Assembly (NCBI GenBank): GCA_036002485.1
Contig: DASYTI010000014.1
Span: forward strand, 1 to 48,364
Direction: 5' to 3'
From: Candidatus Methylomirabilota bacterium
GTDB lineage: Bacteria; Methylomirabilota; Methylomirabilia; Rokubacteriales; CSP1-6
Length of the DNA stretch: 48,364 nt
In this document: positions 7,695 through 15,291 of the stretch, in pieces
How the letters are laid out: every line of letters starts with the position of its first letter
How positions within the stretch are numbered: position 1 is the stretch's first letter
Position numbers and translations under genes: made by a program
Notes under the pieces: model-generated
Told to the model about the DNA's origin: nothing
Databases searched by the model: none
What the model saw: only the letters and a program-made list of their open reading frames with translations

Positions 7695-7927
7695 GCAGGC
7701 TGCTCAAAAGGGTCCAGATGCGAGGCGGCGCCCCGCAGTTCGAGTTGAGCGGCGGCCCTTGGCCGACGTGAGACGAGGGCTGAGTGGGTTCGAGTTGAGT
7801 GGCGGCGGTCTCTGGCCGTCGCGAGACGAGGGCTGGGTTGATTCGCAGGTGAGGCGTACTCTCTGTACGTTGAACCTGCGGTCGAGGGCGCCGCACTCCC
7901 GCAGATGGGCCCTTTTCAGCAGCCTGC
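7695..7927. repeat. Dispersed element with terminal inverted repeats, copy B
   Basis: About 233 bp with ends GCAGGCTGCTCAAAAGGG and the complement of GCAGGCTGCTGAAAAGGG. The core CAGTTCGAGTTGAGCGGCGG (from 7735) is followed by a second, tandem core copy (GGTTCGAGTTGAGTGGCGG, from about 7787). It also shares with copy A the internal palindrome CGCAGGT..ACCTGCG and the block GTCGAGGGCGCCG. Its right end is 12 bp upstream of the hydrolase start, just before the ribosome site AGGAGG, so it is part of that gene's leader. A partial end (CGGCTCAAAAAGTC) precedes it at 7681. Confidence 0.75.
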
Positions 7928-7939
7928 CAGGAGGACTCG

Positions 7940-9163
7940 ATGCAGATCAACCGCAAGCGGCTCGAAGAGAGCATGGCGGCGCTGGGGCGCATCGGGGAGA
8001 CGCCCGCGGGCGGCCTCTCCCGGCTCGCCCTCACCGACGAAGACCGGCGCGGCCGCGATCTCCTCGTCCAGTGGATGCGCGCGGCCGGGCTCACGGTCAC
8101 GGTCGACCGCATGGGCAATATCTTCGCCGAGCGCCCAGGCCGCGAGACCCTGCCCCCCGTCATGATGGGCTCGCATGCCGACTCGGTGCCCACCGGGGGC
8201 AAGTACGACGGCCCGCTCGGCGTCCTCTGTGCTCTCGAGACCATCCGCACCCTCAACGACAACAAGACAGCCACGCGGCACCCGGTGGCCATGGCCATCT
8301 TCACCAATGAGGAGGGCGCGCGCTTCCAGCCCGCCATGATCGGCTCCGGTGTCATGGCCGGCCAGATCGCCCTCGAAGACGCCTACAACGCGCGCGACCG
8401 GGATGGCATCCGGCTGGGCGACGAGCTCGAGCGCATCGGCTACCTCGGCCCCGAGCCCTGCATCCCCCGCCCCATCCGCGCGTACCTCGAGCTCCACATC
8501 GAGCAGGGGCCCATCCTGGAGGAGCAGCACCTCTCGGTGGGCGTGGTCGAGGGCATCGTGGCCATCTCCTGGTCCCGGCTCGTGCTCACGGGCGTGCAGG
8601 ACCACGCGGGGCCCACGCCCATGCGGATCCGCAAGGACGCCCTCGTGGCGGCGGCGGACATCGTCCGCGGCGTGCGCGAGATCCCGCGGAAGATCGGCGG
8701 CGACATGGTCTCGACCGTCGGCCGGCTGGACGTCACCCCCAATATCCCGAACGCCATCCCCGGCAAGGTCATCATGTCCATCGATCTGCGCGCGCCCGAC
8801 GAGCACCACGTCACGCGCGCCCTGGGGCTCCTCGACCGCCTCGTCAAGGACAGCGCCCGTGCCGAAGGCGTGCGGTACGAGCTCGACCACTACTGGCGCG
8901 TGCCCCGCACCCACTTCGACATCGAGGTCGTGGACACGATCGAGCGGGCGGCCAAGGATACGGGCGCCCGCTATCGCCGCTTGCTCTCGGGGGCCGGCCA
9001 CGACGCTCAGTACATGGCGGCCATCTGTCCCACCGGCATGATCTTCGTGCCCTCGAAGGACGGCCGCAGCCACTGCGAGCAGGAGTTCACGCCGATGGAC
9101 GACATCGAGGAGGGCGCCAATACGCTGCTCCTCGCCGCCTCCCGGCTGGCCGGCGCCGACTGA
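7940..9163 (+). CDS. Zn-dependent amidohydrolase of the hydantoinase/carbamoylase (M20) family
   Basis: 407 residues, typical for N-carbamoyl-L-amino-acid hydrolases and allantoate/ureidoglycolate amidohydrolases. Metal and substrate motifs appear in order: GSHADSVPTGGKYDGPLGV (His/Asp ligands), FTNEEGARF (catalytic Glu), LHIEQGPILEE, the dimerisation insert with DHAGPTPM, SGAGHDAQYMA and FVPSKDGRSHCEQEF. It hydrolyses a carbamoyl or ureido amide in the cytoplasm; the exact substrate is not deducible. AGGAGG stands 6 nt before the ATG. It is followed 5 bp later by the double acyl-CoA dehydrogenase, suggesting co-transcription. Confidence 0.9.
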   Translation: MQINRKRLEESMAALGRIGETPAGGLSRLALTDEDRRGRDLLVQWMRAAGLTVTVDRMGNIFAERPGRETLPPVMMGSHADSVPTGGKYDGPLGVLCALETIRTLNDNKTATRHPVAMAIFTNEEGARFQPAMIGSGVMAGQIALEDAYNARDRDGIRLGDELERIGYLGPEPCIPRPIRAYLELHIEQGPILEEQHLSVGVVEGIVAISWSRLVLTGVQDHAGPTPMRIRKDALVAAADIVRGVREIPRKIGGDMVSTVGRLDVTPNIPNAIPGKVIMSIDLRAPDEHHVTRALGLLDRLVKDSARAEGVRYELDHYWRVPRTHFDIEVVDTIERAAKDTGARYRRLLSGAGHDAQYMAAICPTGMIFVPSKDGRSHCEQEFTPMDDIEEGANTLLLAASRLAGAD

Positions 9164-9168
9164 GGACC

Positions 9169-11379
9169 ATGCCGACACGGCCTCGCGAGGCCCTGCTTGC
9201 CTCGGTGCGCGAGTTCGTGGCCAAGGAGGTCATCCCGGCCGCGCCGGCCCTCGAGCACGCCGATATCTATCCCCATGAGCTGGTGGCGCGCATGCGCGAG
9301 CTTGGGCTCTTCGGTGCCCTCGTCCCCGCGGAGCATGGTGGGCTCGGGCTCGACGTCACCACCTATGCCCGGGTCATCGAGGAGATCTGCCGGGGCTTCA
9401 TGTCGCTGGCGGGGGTCCTCAACAGCCACACCATGGCCGCCCTCATCGTGCTCCACCACGGCACCGACGAGCAGCGCGGGCGCCTGCTCCCGCGCTTCGC
9501 GAGCGGCGAGGCGCGCGGCGGCCTCTGCCTGACCGAGCCCCATGCCGGCTCCGATGTCCAGGCCATCCGCACGGTGGCCCGGCGCGATGGCGATGGCTAT
9601 CGCATCTCCGGCTCCAAGATGTTCGTCACCAACGGCCGCGAGGGCAATACCTTCGCCCTCCTGGCCCTGACGGATCCCTCGGCCCGGCCGCCTCACAAAG
9701 GCATGTCCTGCTTCATCGTCGAGAAGGGAGAGCCCGGCCTTCACGTGGTCAAGTCGATCGCCAAGCTCGGCTACAAGGGCGTGGACACGGCCGAGCTCCT
9801 CTTCGAGGACTTCCCCGTTCCCGCCTCCAACCTCGTCGGTGGCGTGCCCGGCCGCGGCTTCAAGCACGTCATGTCGGGGCTCGAGACGGGGCGGATCAAT
9901 ATCGCCGCGCGCGCGGTGGGCGTGGCCCAGGCCGCGCTCGACGAGGCGGCGCGGGAGGCCTCGGCAGCGGGGGCGACGCTGCCCGAACTCGCCGAGATCG
10001 CCACACGGGTCGAGGCGGCGCGGCTCCTGACCTACTGGGCGGCGGGCATGAAGGACCGGAACGAGCGCTGCGATCTCGAAGCGGGCATGGCCAAGCTCTA
10101 CGCGTCGGAAAGCGCCCAGGACGTGGCCGTCCTGAGCATGAAGCTCCTGGGGCCGACGGCGCAGGCTCCGAGCCGCGTCGCCGAGCGGCTCTATCGCGAC
10201 ACACCGCTCATGATCATCGGCGAGGGCACCAACGAGATCCAGCGGACCATCATCTGCAAGAACCTGCTCCAGCGCTATGGCGAGCGGCCGGGCGCCCTCG
10301 TCTCCCGAGATGGCCTCCCCACCGAGCAGAAACAAATGGTCCTCCTCGTTCGCCAGGCGGTCGAGAAGGAAGTCATCCCGGCCGTCAATGACTACGAGCC
10401 GTCGGGCGCCTTTCCCGCGCCCATCATCGAGAAGCTCGGCGAGCTCGGCATCCTCGGCATGCTCGTCCCCGCCGAGTACGGAGGCCTCGGCCTCGATATC
10501 GTGACGTTCGCCATGATCGTGGAAGAGCTGGCGCGCGGCTGGACCACGGTGGCCGGACTCATCGCCAGCCACGCTGCCGCCGCCCACGCCATTGCCCGCA
10601 TGGAAGCGGCGGACCTGAGCGAACGCTGGCTGCCCGCCCTCACCCGCGGCGCGCGCTGGGCCTGTCTCATCGCGCCCCTGGATGTGACAGCGGAGCACAT
10701 GAAGGGCGGCTGGGCTCTGAGCGGCGGCGGCGTGTTCGTGGATTCTGGCGGGCGTGCCGACGTACACGTCGTGCTGGCCCACCGGCCCGACAAGCGGCTC
10801 GCGGCCTTCGTCGTCGAGCAGGGCGCGCGCGGGTTTTCCCTCGATGTCACTCACGAGACACTCGGCGCCCGGGGACTCGCTCTCCATCTTGTCAGGCTCG
10901 ACGAGGTGCCTGCTCAGGGCGGCTCACCTATCGGCGCCTCCACCCTCGGGCTCGCCCGGATCGCCGCTGCCGCCACCGCGGTGGGCCTGGCTCAGGCCGC
11001 CTTCGAGGCCGCCCTGCGCTACTCGCAGCAGCGCTCGGCCTTCGGCGTACCCATCTGCCAGCACCAGGCCATACAGCTCAAGCTCGCCGACATGGCGACG
11101 CGGATCACCGCGGGCCGCCTCCTGACCCATCGAGCCGCCGAGCGACTCGATGTGGAGGCCGGCGACGATGCCGGGAGTATCATGGCTAGGCTGGACACAG
11201 CAGAGACCGCCTATGCGGTCACCCTCGAGGCCATGCGCATTCACGGCGGCTACGGCTATACCAAGGAGTTCCCCGTCGAGCGCTACTACCGGGACGCCTC
11301 GCGCTTCCTGACGGCAGCGGTCGAGCTGGAGATTGACCGCCGCCAGCTCGCTCGGCACCTCGTGGGGGCGCCGGCATGA
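9169..11379 (+). CDS. fused double acyl-CoA dehydrogenase (FadE34-like architecture)
   Basis: 736 residues containing two acyl-CoA dehydrogenase domains (about 1-370 and 385-736). Domain 1 has LTEPHAGSD (121-129) for FAD/substrate binding and GEGTNEIQR (351-359) with the catalytic Glu352, but lacks the usual R-x-x-FG and Q..GG.GY segments. Domain 2 has exactly those, QRSAFG..QHQAIQ (621-636) and IHGGYGY (691-697). It lacks the TEP-AGSD motif (LIAPLDVTAEH instead) and has AAVELEIDR in place of EGTNEIQR, so no catalytic Glu. In this family the missing segments of domain 1 normally contact the FAD of the neighbouring subunit, so the halves look complementary with one active site per chain. The next gene overlaps by 4 bp. 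Confidence 0.9.
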   Translation: MPTRPREALLASVREFVAKEVIPAAPALEHADIYPHELVARMRELGLFGALVPAEHGGLGLDVTTYARVIEEICRGFMSLAGVLNSHTMAALIVLHHGTDEQRGRLLPRFASGEARGGLCLTEPHAGSDVQAIRTVARRDGDGYRISGSKMFVTNGREGNTFALLALTDPSARPPHKGMSCFIVEKGEPGLHVVKSIAKLGYKGVDTAELLFEDFPVPASNLVGGVPGRGFKHVMSGLETGRINIAARAVGVAQAALDEAAREASAAGATLPELAEIATRVEAARLLTYWAAGMKDRNERCDLEAGMAKLYASESAQDVAVLSMKLLGPTAQAPSRVAERLYRDTPLMIIGEGTNEIQRTIICKNLLQRYGERPGALVSRDGLPTEQKQMVLLVRQAVEKEVIPAVNDYEPSGAFPAPIIEKLGELGILGMLVPAEYGGLGLDIVTFAMIVEELARGWTTVAGLIASHAAAAHAIARMEAADLSERWLPALTRGARWACLIAPLDVTAEHMKGGWALSGGGVFVDSGGRADVHVVLAHRPDKRLAAFVVEQGARGFSLDVTHETLGARGLALHLVRLDEVPAQGGSPIGASTLGLARIAAAATAVGLAQAAFEAALRYSQQRSAFGVPICQHQAIQLKLADMATRITAGRLLTHRAAERLDVEAGDDAGSIMARLDTAETAYAVTLEAMRIHGGYGYTKEFPVERYYRDASRFLTAAVELEIDRRQLARHLVGAPA

Positions 11380-11858
11380 GCTACGGGCGCTACTTCGAGG
11401 AATTCGCGGTCGGGCAGAGCTTCAAGCACTGGCCCGGGCGCACCATCACCGAGGCCGACTGCACGTGGTTCGCGCTCCTGACCATGAACCAGCACCCTCT
11501 GCACTCCGATGCCCACTACGCGGAGACATATACCCAGCACAAGCAGCGCGTGGTGATGGGCCCGCTCGTTTTCAGCATGGTCATCGGCATGAGCGTGGCC
11601 GATATCTCGGGGCGCGCCATCGCCAATCTCGAAGTGAATGCGCTCAAGCACGAGAAGCCCACCTTCATCGGCGATACCCTCTATGCCCAGAGCCGCGTGC
11701 TCGAGCTTCACGAATCGCGGCAGGGCGACCGGGGGGTGGTGACCGTGGAGACCACGGGGCTCAATCAGCGCGGCGAGCAGGTATGCTCGTATACGCGCAA
11801 GGTGCTCGTGCCGAAGCGGAACCACCCCACGCTGGGCGAAGGAAAGCTTCCCTACTGA
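11376..11858 (+). CDS. MaoC-family hydratase (mesaconyl-CoA-hydratase-like)
   Basis: 160 residues, ATG 11376 overlapping the previous stop (ATGA). Hotdog features: YFEEFAVGQSFKHWPGRTIT, then FALLTMNQHPLHSDAHYAET, VVMGPLVFSMVIGMSVAD and a closing KVLVPKRNHPTLG. Length and the opening and closing segments are typical of the MaoC/mesaconyl-CoA hydratase group. The usual active-site D of 'tgD.nplH' is replaced by N (TMNQHPLH), so activity may be altered. Coupling to the acyl-CoA dehydrogenase suggests hydration of the enoyl-CoA made by that enzyme. Confidence 0.85.
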   Translation: MSYGRYFEEFAVGQSFKHWPGRTITEADCTWFALLTMNQHPLHSDAHYAETYTQHKQRVVMGPLVFSMVIGMSVADISGRAIANLEVNALKHEKPTFIGDTLYAQSRVLELHESRQGDRGVVTVETTGLNQRGEQVCSYTRKVLVPKRNHPTLGEGKLPY

Positions 11859-11888
11859 CATGAGTACGGATCCTCACCCGCTCGGTTC

Positions 11889-11969
11889 GACCCCCTCACC
11901 CCGGCCCTCTCCTCTGAGGGGAGAGGGAGACTTTCTGGAACCCTCGCCCCCGTCGAGGGGGAGAGGGCC
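11889..11969. repeat. two intergenic GGGGAGAGGG palindromes
   Basis: Two imperfect hairpin units in tandem: CCCTCTCCTCTGAGGGGAGAGGG (about 11910-11931) and CCCCCGTCGAGGGGGAGAGGG (to 11969). They belong to a family found at least ten times in this window, always between genes. They follow the MaoC stop and precede repeat copy C. Confidence 0.7.
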
Positions 11970-11991
11970 GCAGTTCGAGCCGAGGCGCTCC

Positions 11992-12100
11992 CCGCTGTTC
12001 GAGCTGAGCGGCGGCCCCTGGCCGACGCGAGACGAGGGCTGAATGAATCCCGTAGGTGAGGAGAGCGACGAGGTGAGGGCTGAGACAGGTGAGGGGGCCA
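11992..12100 (+). repeat. dispersed repeat copy C, overlapping a gene start
   Basis: Contains CCGCTGTTCGAGCTGAGCGG followed by GCGAGACGAGGGCTGAAT, matching the core of copies A and B. It continues with GAGGAGAGCGACGAGGTGAGG, which resembles copy D but not A or B. It lacks the outer inverted repeats. The ATG of the CoA-transferase (12043) lies inside it, so the repeat supplies the leader and the first dozen or so codons. Confidence 0.6.
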
Positions 12101-13305
12101 CTGGGACTCGGAGACCACCGCTCGAAGGCGTGCGCATCCTGGCCGTCTCGCAATTCGGCGCAGGCCCTTTCGGCACCCAGGTGCTCGCGGACCTGGGCGC
12201 CGAGATCATCAAGATCGAGGACCCGGGAGTGGGCGGAGACATCTCTCGCTATGTCCCGCCCTTCCAGCACGAGCGGGACTCGCTGTACTTTCAGTCCTTC
12301 AACCGTGGCAAGAAATCGCTCACCCTCAACCTCCGGCATCCCGCGGGCCAGGCAGTGCTCCAGGATCTCGCCAAGGTTTCCGACGCGGTCTTCAACAACC
12401 TGCGCGGCGATCTGCCGGCCAAGCTCGGTCTGACCTACGAGACCGTCAAGGCCGTCAATCCACGCATCGTCTGCTGCTCGCTCACGGGCTTCGGCACCAC
12501 GGGACCCCGCGCGGCCGAGCCCGCCTACGATTATCTGATCCAGGGCTATGCCGGCTACATGGCGGTGACGGGTGAGCCGGACGGCCCCCCCGGCAAGTGC
12601 GGCGTGTCCGTCATCGATTTCGCGGGAGGCTATGCCGCCATGGTCGGGCTCATGGTCGGTCTCTTCGACGCCCAGCGTACCGGGATAGGGCGCGATGTCG
12701 ACGTCTCGCTCCTCGACACCGCCGTGAGCATGCTCTCCTATTTCGCCATCTGGACCCTCAACCGCGAGTGGCAGCCCGAGCGGGTGGCCGACTCCGGGCA
12801 CCAGACACTGGTGCCGGCGCAGAACTTCCCGACACAGGACGGCTGGATCGTCATCTTCTGCAACAAGGACAAGTTCTGGCAGAGCCTGGTCGAGAAGATG
12901 GGCCTGGCGGCGCTCGGGCGGGATCCGCGCTTCACCGGTTTCGCCGATCGCCTGAGCCACAAGGCCGAGCTCGTCCAGATCCTGGCCAATCGGTTCAAGG
13001 AGAGGACCACGGCCGCCTGGCTCGATCTTCTGCGCGGCCATGTCCCCTGCGCGCCCGTCAACACGGTGGCCCAGGCGCTCGAGGACGCCCAGGTGCGGGC
13101 CCGCGAGATGATCCTCGAAGTGGAGCACCCGCAGTGGGGCACGATCCGCGAGGTGGCGAGCCCCGTCAAGACCGAGGGGGCCATCCGCAACCCGGCGCCG
13201 GCGCCCGAGCTCGGTCAGCACACGGAGGCGATTCTCGCGGATATCCTGGGGTACGGCAGCCAGACCATCGCCCGGCTTCGCGCGGATGGGGTCATAGGCA
13301 AGTGA
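12043..13305 (+). CDS. CaiB/BaiF family CoA-transferase (class III)
   Basis: 420 residues. Family landmarks: PLEGVRILAVSQFGAGPF, GAEIIKIEDPG, FNRGKKSLTLNLRHPAGQ, NNLRGDLPAKLGL, LTGFGTTGPRA, VSVIDFAGGYAAM with the expected catalytic Asp, GRDVDVSLLDTA, and CAPVNTVAQALEDAQV near the end. It moves CoA between carboxylic acids via a covalent aspartyl intermediate and so activates an acid for the acyl-CoA dehydrogenase and hydratase steps next door. Homology begins only at about residue 28. The first codons derive from repeat copy C, and GTG 12073 or 12088 are alternative starts. The next start overlaps the stop codon. Confidence 0.92.
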   Translation: MNPVGEESDEVRAETGEGATGTRRPPLEGVRILAVSQFGAGPFGTQVLADLGAEIIKIEDPGVGGDISRYVPPFQHERDSLYFQSFNRGKKSLTLNLRHPAGQAVLQDLAKVSDAVFNNLRGDLPAKLGLTYETVKAVNPRIVCCSLTGFGTTGPRAAEPAYDYLIQGYAGYMAVTGEPDGPPGKCGVSVIDFAGGYAAMVGLMVGLFDAQRTGIGRDVDVSLLDTAVSMLSYFAIWTLNREWQPERVADSGHQTLVPAQNFPTQDGWIVIFCNKDKFWQSLVEKMGLAALGRDPRFTGFADRLSHKAELVQILANRFKERTTAAWLDLLRGHVPCAPVNTVAQALEDAQVRAREMILEVEHPQWGTIREVASPVKTEGAIRNPAPAPELGQHTEAILADILGYGSQTIARLRADGVIGK

Positions 13306-14585
13306 ACGACGAGCGTTTCAAGGCCATCGGCATGGACGACATGACCATGCCCGGGGGCTGGTCCGTCTCCGACGGGCAGACCTTTCTCTACACGCCGGCC
13401 GAGCGGGAGCTCATGCACCAGGCGCGGGCCTTCGCCCAGAAGGACATCCTGCCGCGCGCGGCGGCCGCCCATCAGGAGGTCAAGCAGATCAAGGCGCGCT
13501 TCGAGGGCCGGGAGCGCCGAGGCAAGCTGCGCGCGATCGCCCAGGCCTATCTCAAGCAGCTCGGCGATGCCGGCATCACGGGGGCCCTCTTCCCCGAGGA
13601 GTACGGCGGCAATGGGCGCGGGGTCGTGGCCGAGTGCATCATCGACGAGGAGCTGAGCGCGGCCGGCCACCCTGCCGATACCATCCGCTCGGTCTCCCTC
13701 ACCCTCGGCACCATCTCCATCCTCCGCTACGGCACCCCGGAGCAGAAGGAGCGCCACATTCCCCCTCGCCTGCGCGGCGAGGAGCTGGCCGCCCTCGCCA
13801 TCACCGAGCCCCAGATCGGCTCGGACACCTCGCGCATGCAGACGCGCGCCACCTTGAAGGGGGACCGCTGGGTCATCAACGGTCAGAAGCGGTTCATCAC
13901 CGGGGGCGGCCTCGCCGACCACCTCACCCTCTTCGCCATCACGGAGGACGGCGTCCATCCGCACAAGGGGATGTCCACCTTCATCGTGCCCATGGACCAT
14001 CCGGGCGTCACCATCCGGCGCCAGCTCGACGAGGTCATCATGGCGGACTGGATGGACAATGCCTGGATCGACTTCAACGACGTGGACATCCCGAAGGCCA
14101 ACCTGCTCGGGCCCCTCCACGGCGGCTATCACGTGCTCATGGACGAGCTCGACACGGAGCGCGTCACGTACTGCATGGCCGCCCTCGGCTCCGCTCGCCG
14201 GGCGCTGGAGATCGCCGCCGAGTACTCGACCAAGCGCATCCAGTTCAAGCAGCCCATCGCCATGTTCGAGGGCGTCTCCTTCAAGCTCGCCGAGATGTAC
14301 ACGGCCCTGGACGCCGCGCGCCAGCTCGTCTACCGCACGGCCAAGATGGTCGAGGCCGGAGTGCCTGCGCAGCGAGAATCGGCGGTGACCAAGCTCTTCG
14401 TGGCCGAGTCGGTGTGGAAGATCGTCGACCACGCCATGCAGGTTCTGGGCGGCATCGGCTACACGACGGACTTCCCCATCCAGGCCATCTTCCGCAACGC
14501 CCGCCTGCTCAGGATCGGGGCAGGGTCGGACGAGATCATGAAGTTCCTCATCGCGCGCGAGGTGCTCAAGGAGATCAAGGGGTGA
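13302..14585 (+). CDS. acyl-CoA dehydrogenase (isovaleryl-type catalytic Glu position)
   Basis: 427 residues from GTG 13302, which overlaps the CoA-transferase stop (GTGA); ATG 13332 is an alternative. Motifs: LFPEEYGGNG, AITEPQIGSD (166-175), WVINGQKRFITGG, R-x-x-F at KRIQFKQPIAMFEG and QVLGGIGYTTDFP. The C-terminal motif is GAGSDEIM, so no Glu sits at the medium-chain position. LDELDTERV (Glu286) carries one at the position used by isovaleryl-CoA and long-chain dehydrogenases. It should form the alpha,beta double bond in a branched or long acyl-CoA, passing electrons to ETF. It is a complete single-domain enzyme, unlike the fused one upstream. Confidence 0.92.
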   Translation: MNDERFKAIGMDDMTMPGGWSVSDGQTFLYTPAERELMHQARAFAQKDILPRAAAAHQEVKQIKARFEGRERRGKLRAIAQAYLKQLGDAGITGALFPEEYGGNGRGVVAECIIDEELSAAGHPADTIRSVSLTLGTISILRYGTPEQKERHIPPRLRGEELAALAITEPQIGSDTSRMQTRATLKGDRWVINGQKRFITGGGLADHLTLFAITEDGVHPHKGMSTFIVPMDHPGVTIRRQLDEVIMADWMDNAWIDFNDVDIPKANLLGPLHGGYHVLMDELDTERVTYCMAALGSARRALEIAAEYSTKRIQFKQPIAMFEGVSFKLAEMYTALDAARQLVYRTAKMVEAGVPAQRESAVTKLFVAESVWKIVDHAMQVLGGIGYTTDFPIQAIFRNARLLRIGAGSDEIMKFLIAREVLKEIKG

Positions 14586-14899
14586 GCGTGCCACGGGCTC
14601 CCTACGGCCCCTCAGGCGTGGAGACAACACCTGAGGTCGAAGAGACCGAGGGTACCGAGGTCGCCCTGGCCCCGCCCTGGGTCACCATCCTGCACAACTG
14701 CGACTGCCATACCTTCGAGGACGTGGTCCGGCAGCTCATCAAGGCCATCAGCTGCTCGGAGGACCGGGCCTGGGAGATAGCCTGGGAGGTCCACGACACG
14801 GGGAAGTCCGTGGTCAAGGTCGGGCCCGAGACCGAGTGCGTCCGGGTTGGCAATATTCTGGGCGCCATCGGCCTCATCGTTACCGTCGCGCAGTCCTAG
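14582..14899 (+). CDS. clpS: ClpS-like Clp-protease adaptor
   Basis: 105 residues from GTG 14582, overlapping the dehydrogenase stop (GTGA). After a 30-residue acidic leader it reads PWVTILHNCDCHTFEDVVRQ, then AISCSEDRAWEIAWEVHDTG then KSVVKVG, matching ClpS (PW.V.L.NDD.HT...V...L......EA...A..VH..G). In E. coli ClpS the N-degron pocket uses Asn34, Asp35, Asp36 and His66. Here the Asn, second Asp and His are kept, but the first Asp is Cys. ClpS delivers N-end-rule substrates to ClpAP; here it is coupled to a catabolic operon instead of clpA, which is unusual. It ends in a hydrophobic stretch (NILGAIGLIVTVAQS). Confidence 0.72.
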   Translation: MSVPRAPYGPSGVETTPEVEETEGTEVALAPPWVTILHNCDCHTFEDVVRQLIKAISCSEDRAWEIAWEVHDTGKSVVKVGPETECVRVGNILGAIGLIVTVAQS

Positions 14900-15039
14900 T
14901 TCGCTCCTGATTCGCTCCTCGGGCCTCGCTTTGCGTCGCCCGTCCTTCCGAATTTGGTCGCCTTTCCCACTGTCAGCCCTGAAACACGTAGCCGAGATAA
15001 GCGAATCTCAAACGCTTCAGCGTCGGTCTGTCGATGGCA

Positions 15040-15136
15040 TCGGGCTTGCTATTTCATAGAGCGAGTCGCGATAGAGGCGACCAAAAGCCGGGCTGGGATG
15101 AGCCGGCATCACCGATAGCACTGAGGGGAGCAAGAG
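15040..15136 (+). other. hairpin-rich leader upstream of a small membrane ORF
   Basis: The 237 bp gap 14900-15136 contains no gene I recognise. Its 3' half can fold into GTCGC/GCGAC (about 15064-15081) and GCCGG..CCGGC with an inner CT/AG (about 15087-15108), then GATAGCACTGAGGGGAGC leading into the ATG at 15137. It does not match a riboswitch consensus I know. It could be a regulatory leader or a small RNA. Confidence 0.25.
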
Positions 15137-15274
15137 ATGATCCGGCAACCGTGGTACCTGCGGCAGGACTTCTGGATGTGGATGGGAGTGATCTTCGTGC
15201 CGTTCTTCTGGGTCCTGCCGCTCAGTCGCCTGGCTCTCGCTCGCGTGACGGTGCGCCTTAACCGCCGGTTTTAA
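15137..15274 (+). CDS. small (45 aa) membrane protein
   Basis: ATG 15137 to TAA 15274 encodes MIRQPWYLRQDFWMWMGVIF and on to ..RVTVRLNRRF: one hydrophobic, Trp/Phe-rich segment (FWMWMGVIFVPFFWVLPLS) flanked by basic residues. AGGGGAG lies about 6 nt upstream, a good ribosome site. The start-stop arrangement, membrane-like composition and 17 bp spacing to the next gene support a real small gene. Function unknown. Confidence 0.55.
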   Translation: MIRQPWYLRQDFWMWMGVIFVPFFWVLPLSRLALARVTVRLNRRF

Positions 15275-15291
15275 TCCCGCCAACTCATCCC

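Noticed and set aside
7780-7800. GGTTCGAGTT resembling a tRNA T-loop
   Set aside because: It is part of the dispersed repeat core (CTGTTCGAGTTGAG) and has no cloverleaf around it.
9007-10887. A 626-residue minus-strand open frame
   Set aside because: Shadow of the fused acyl-CoA dehydrogenase, caused by high GC at third codon positions.
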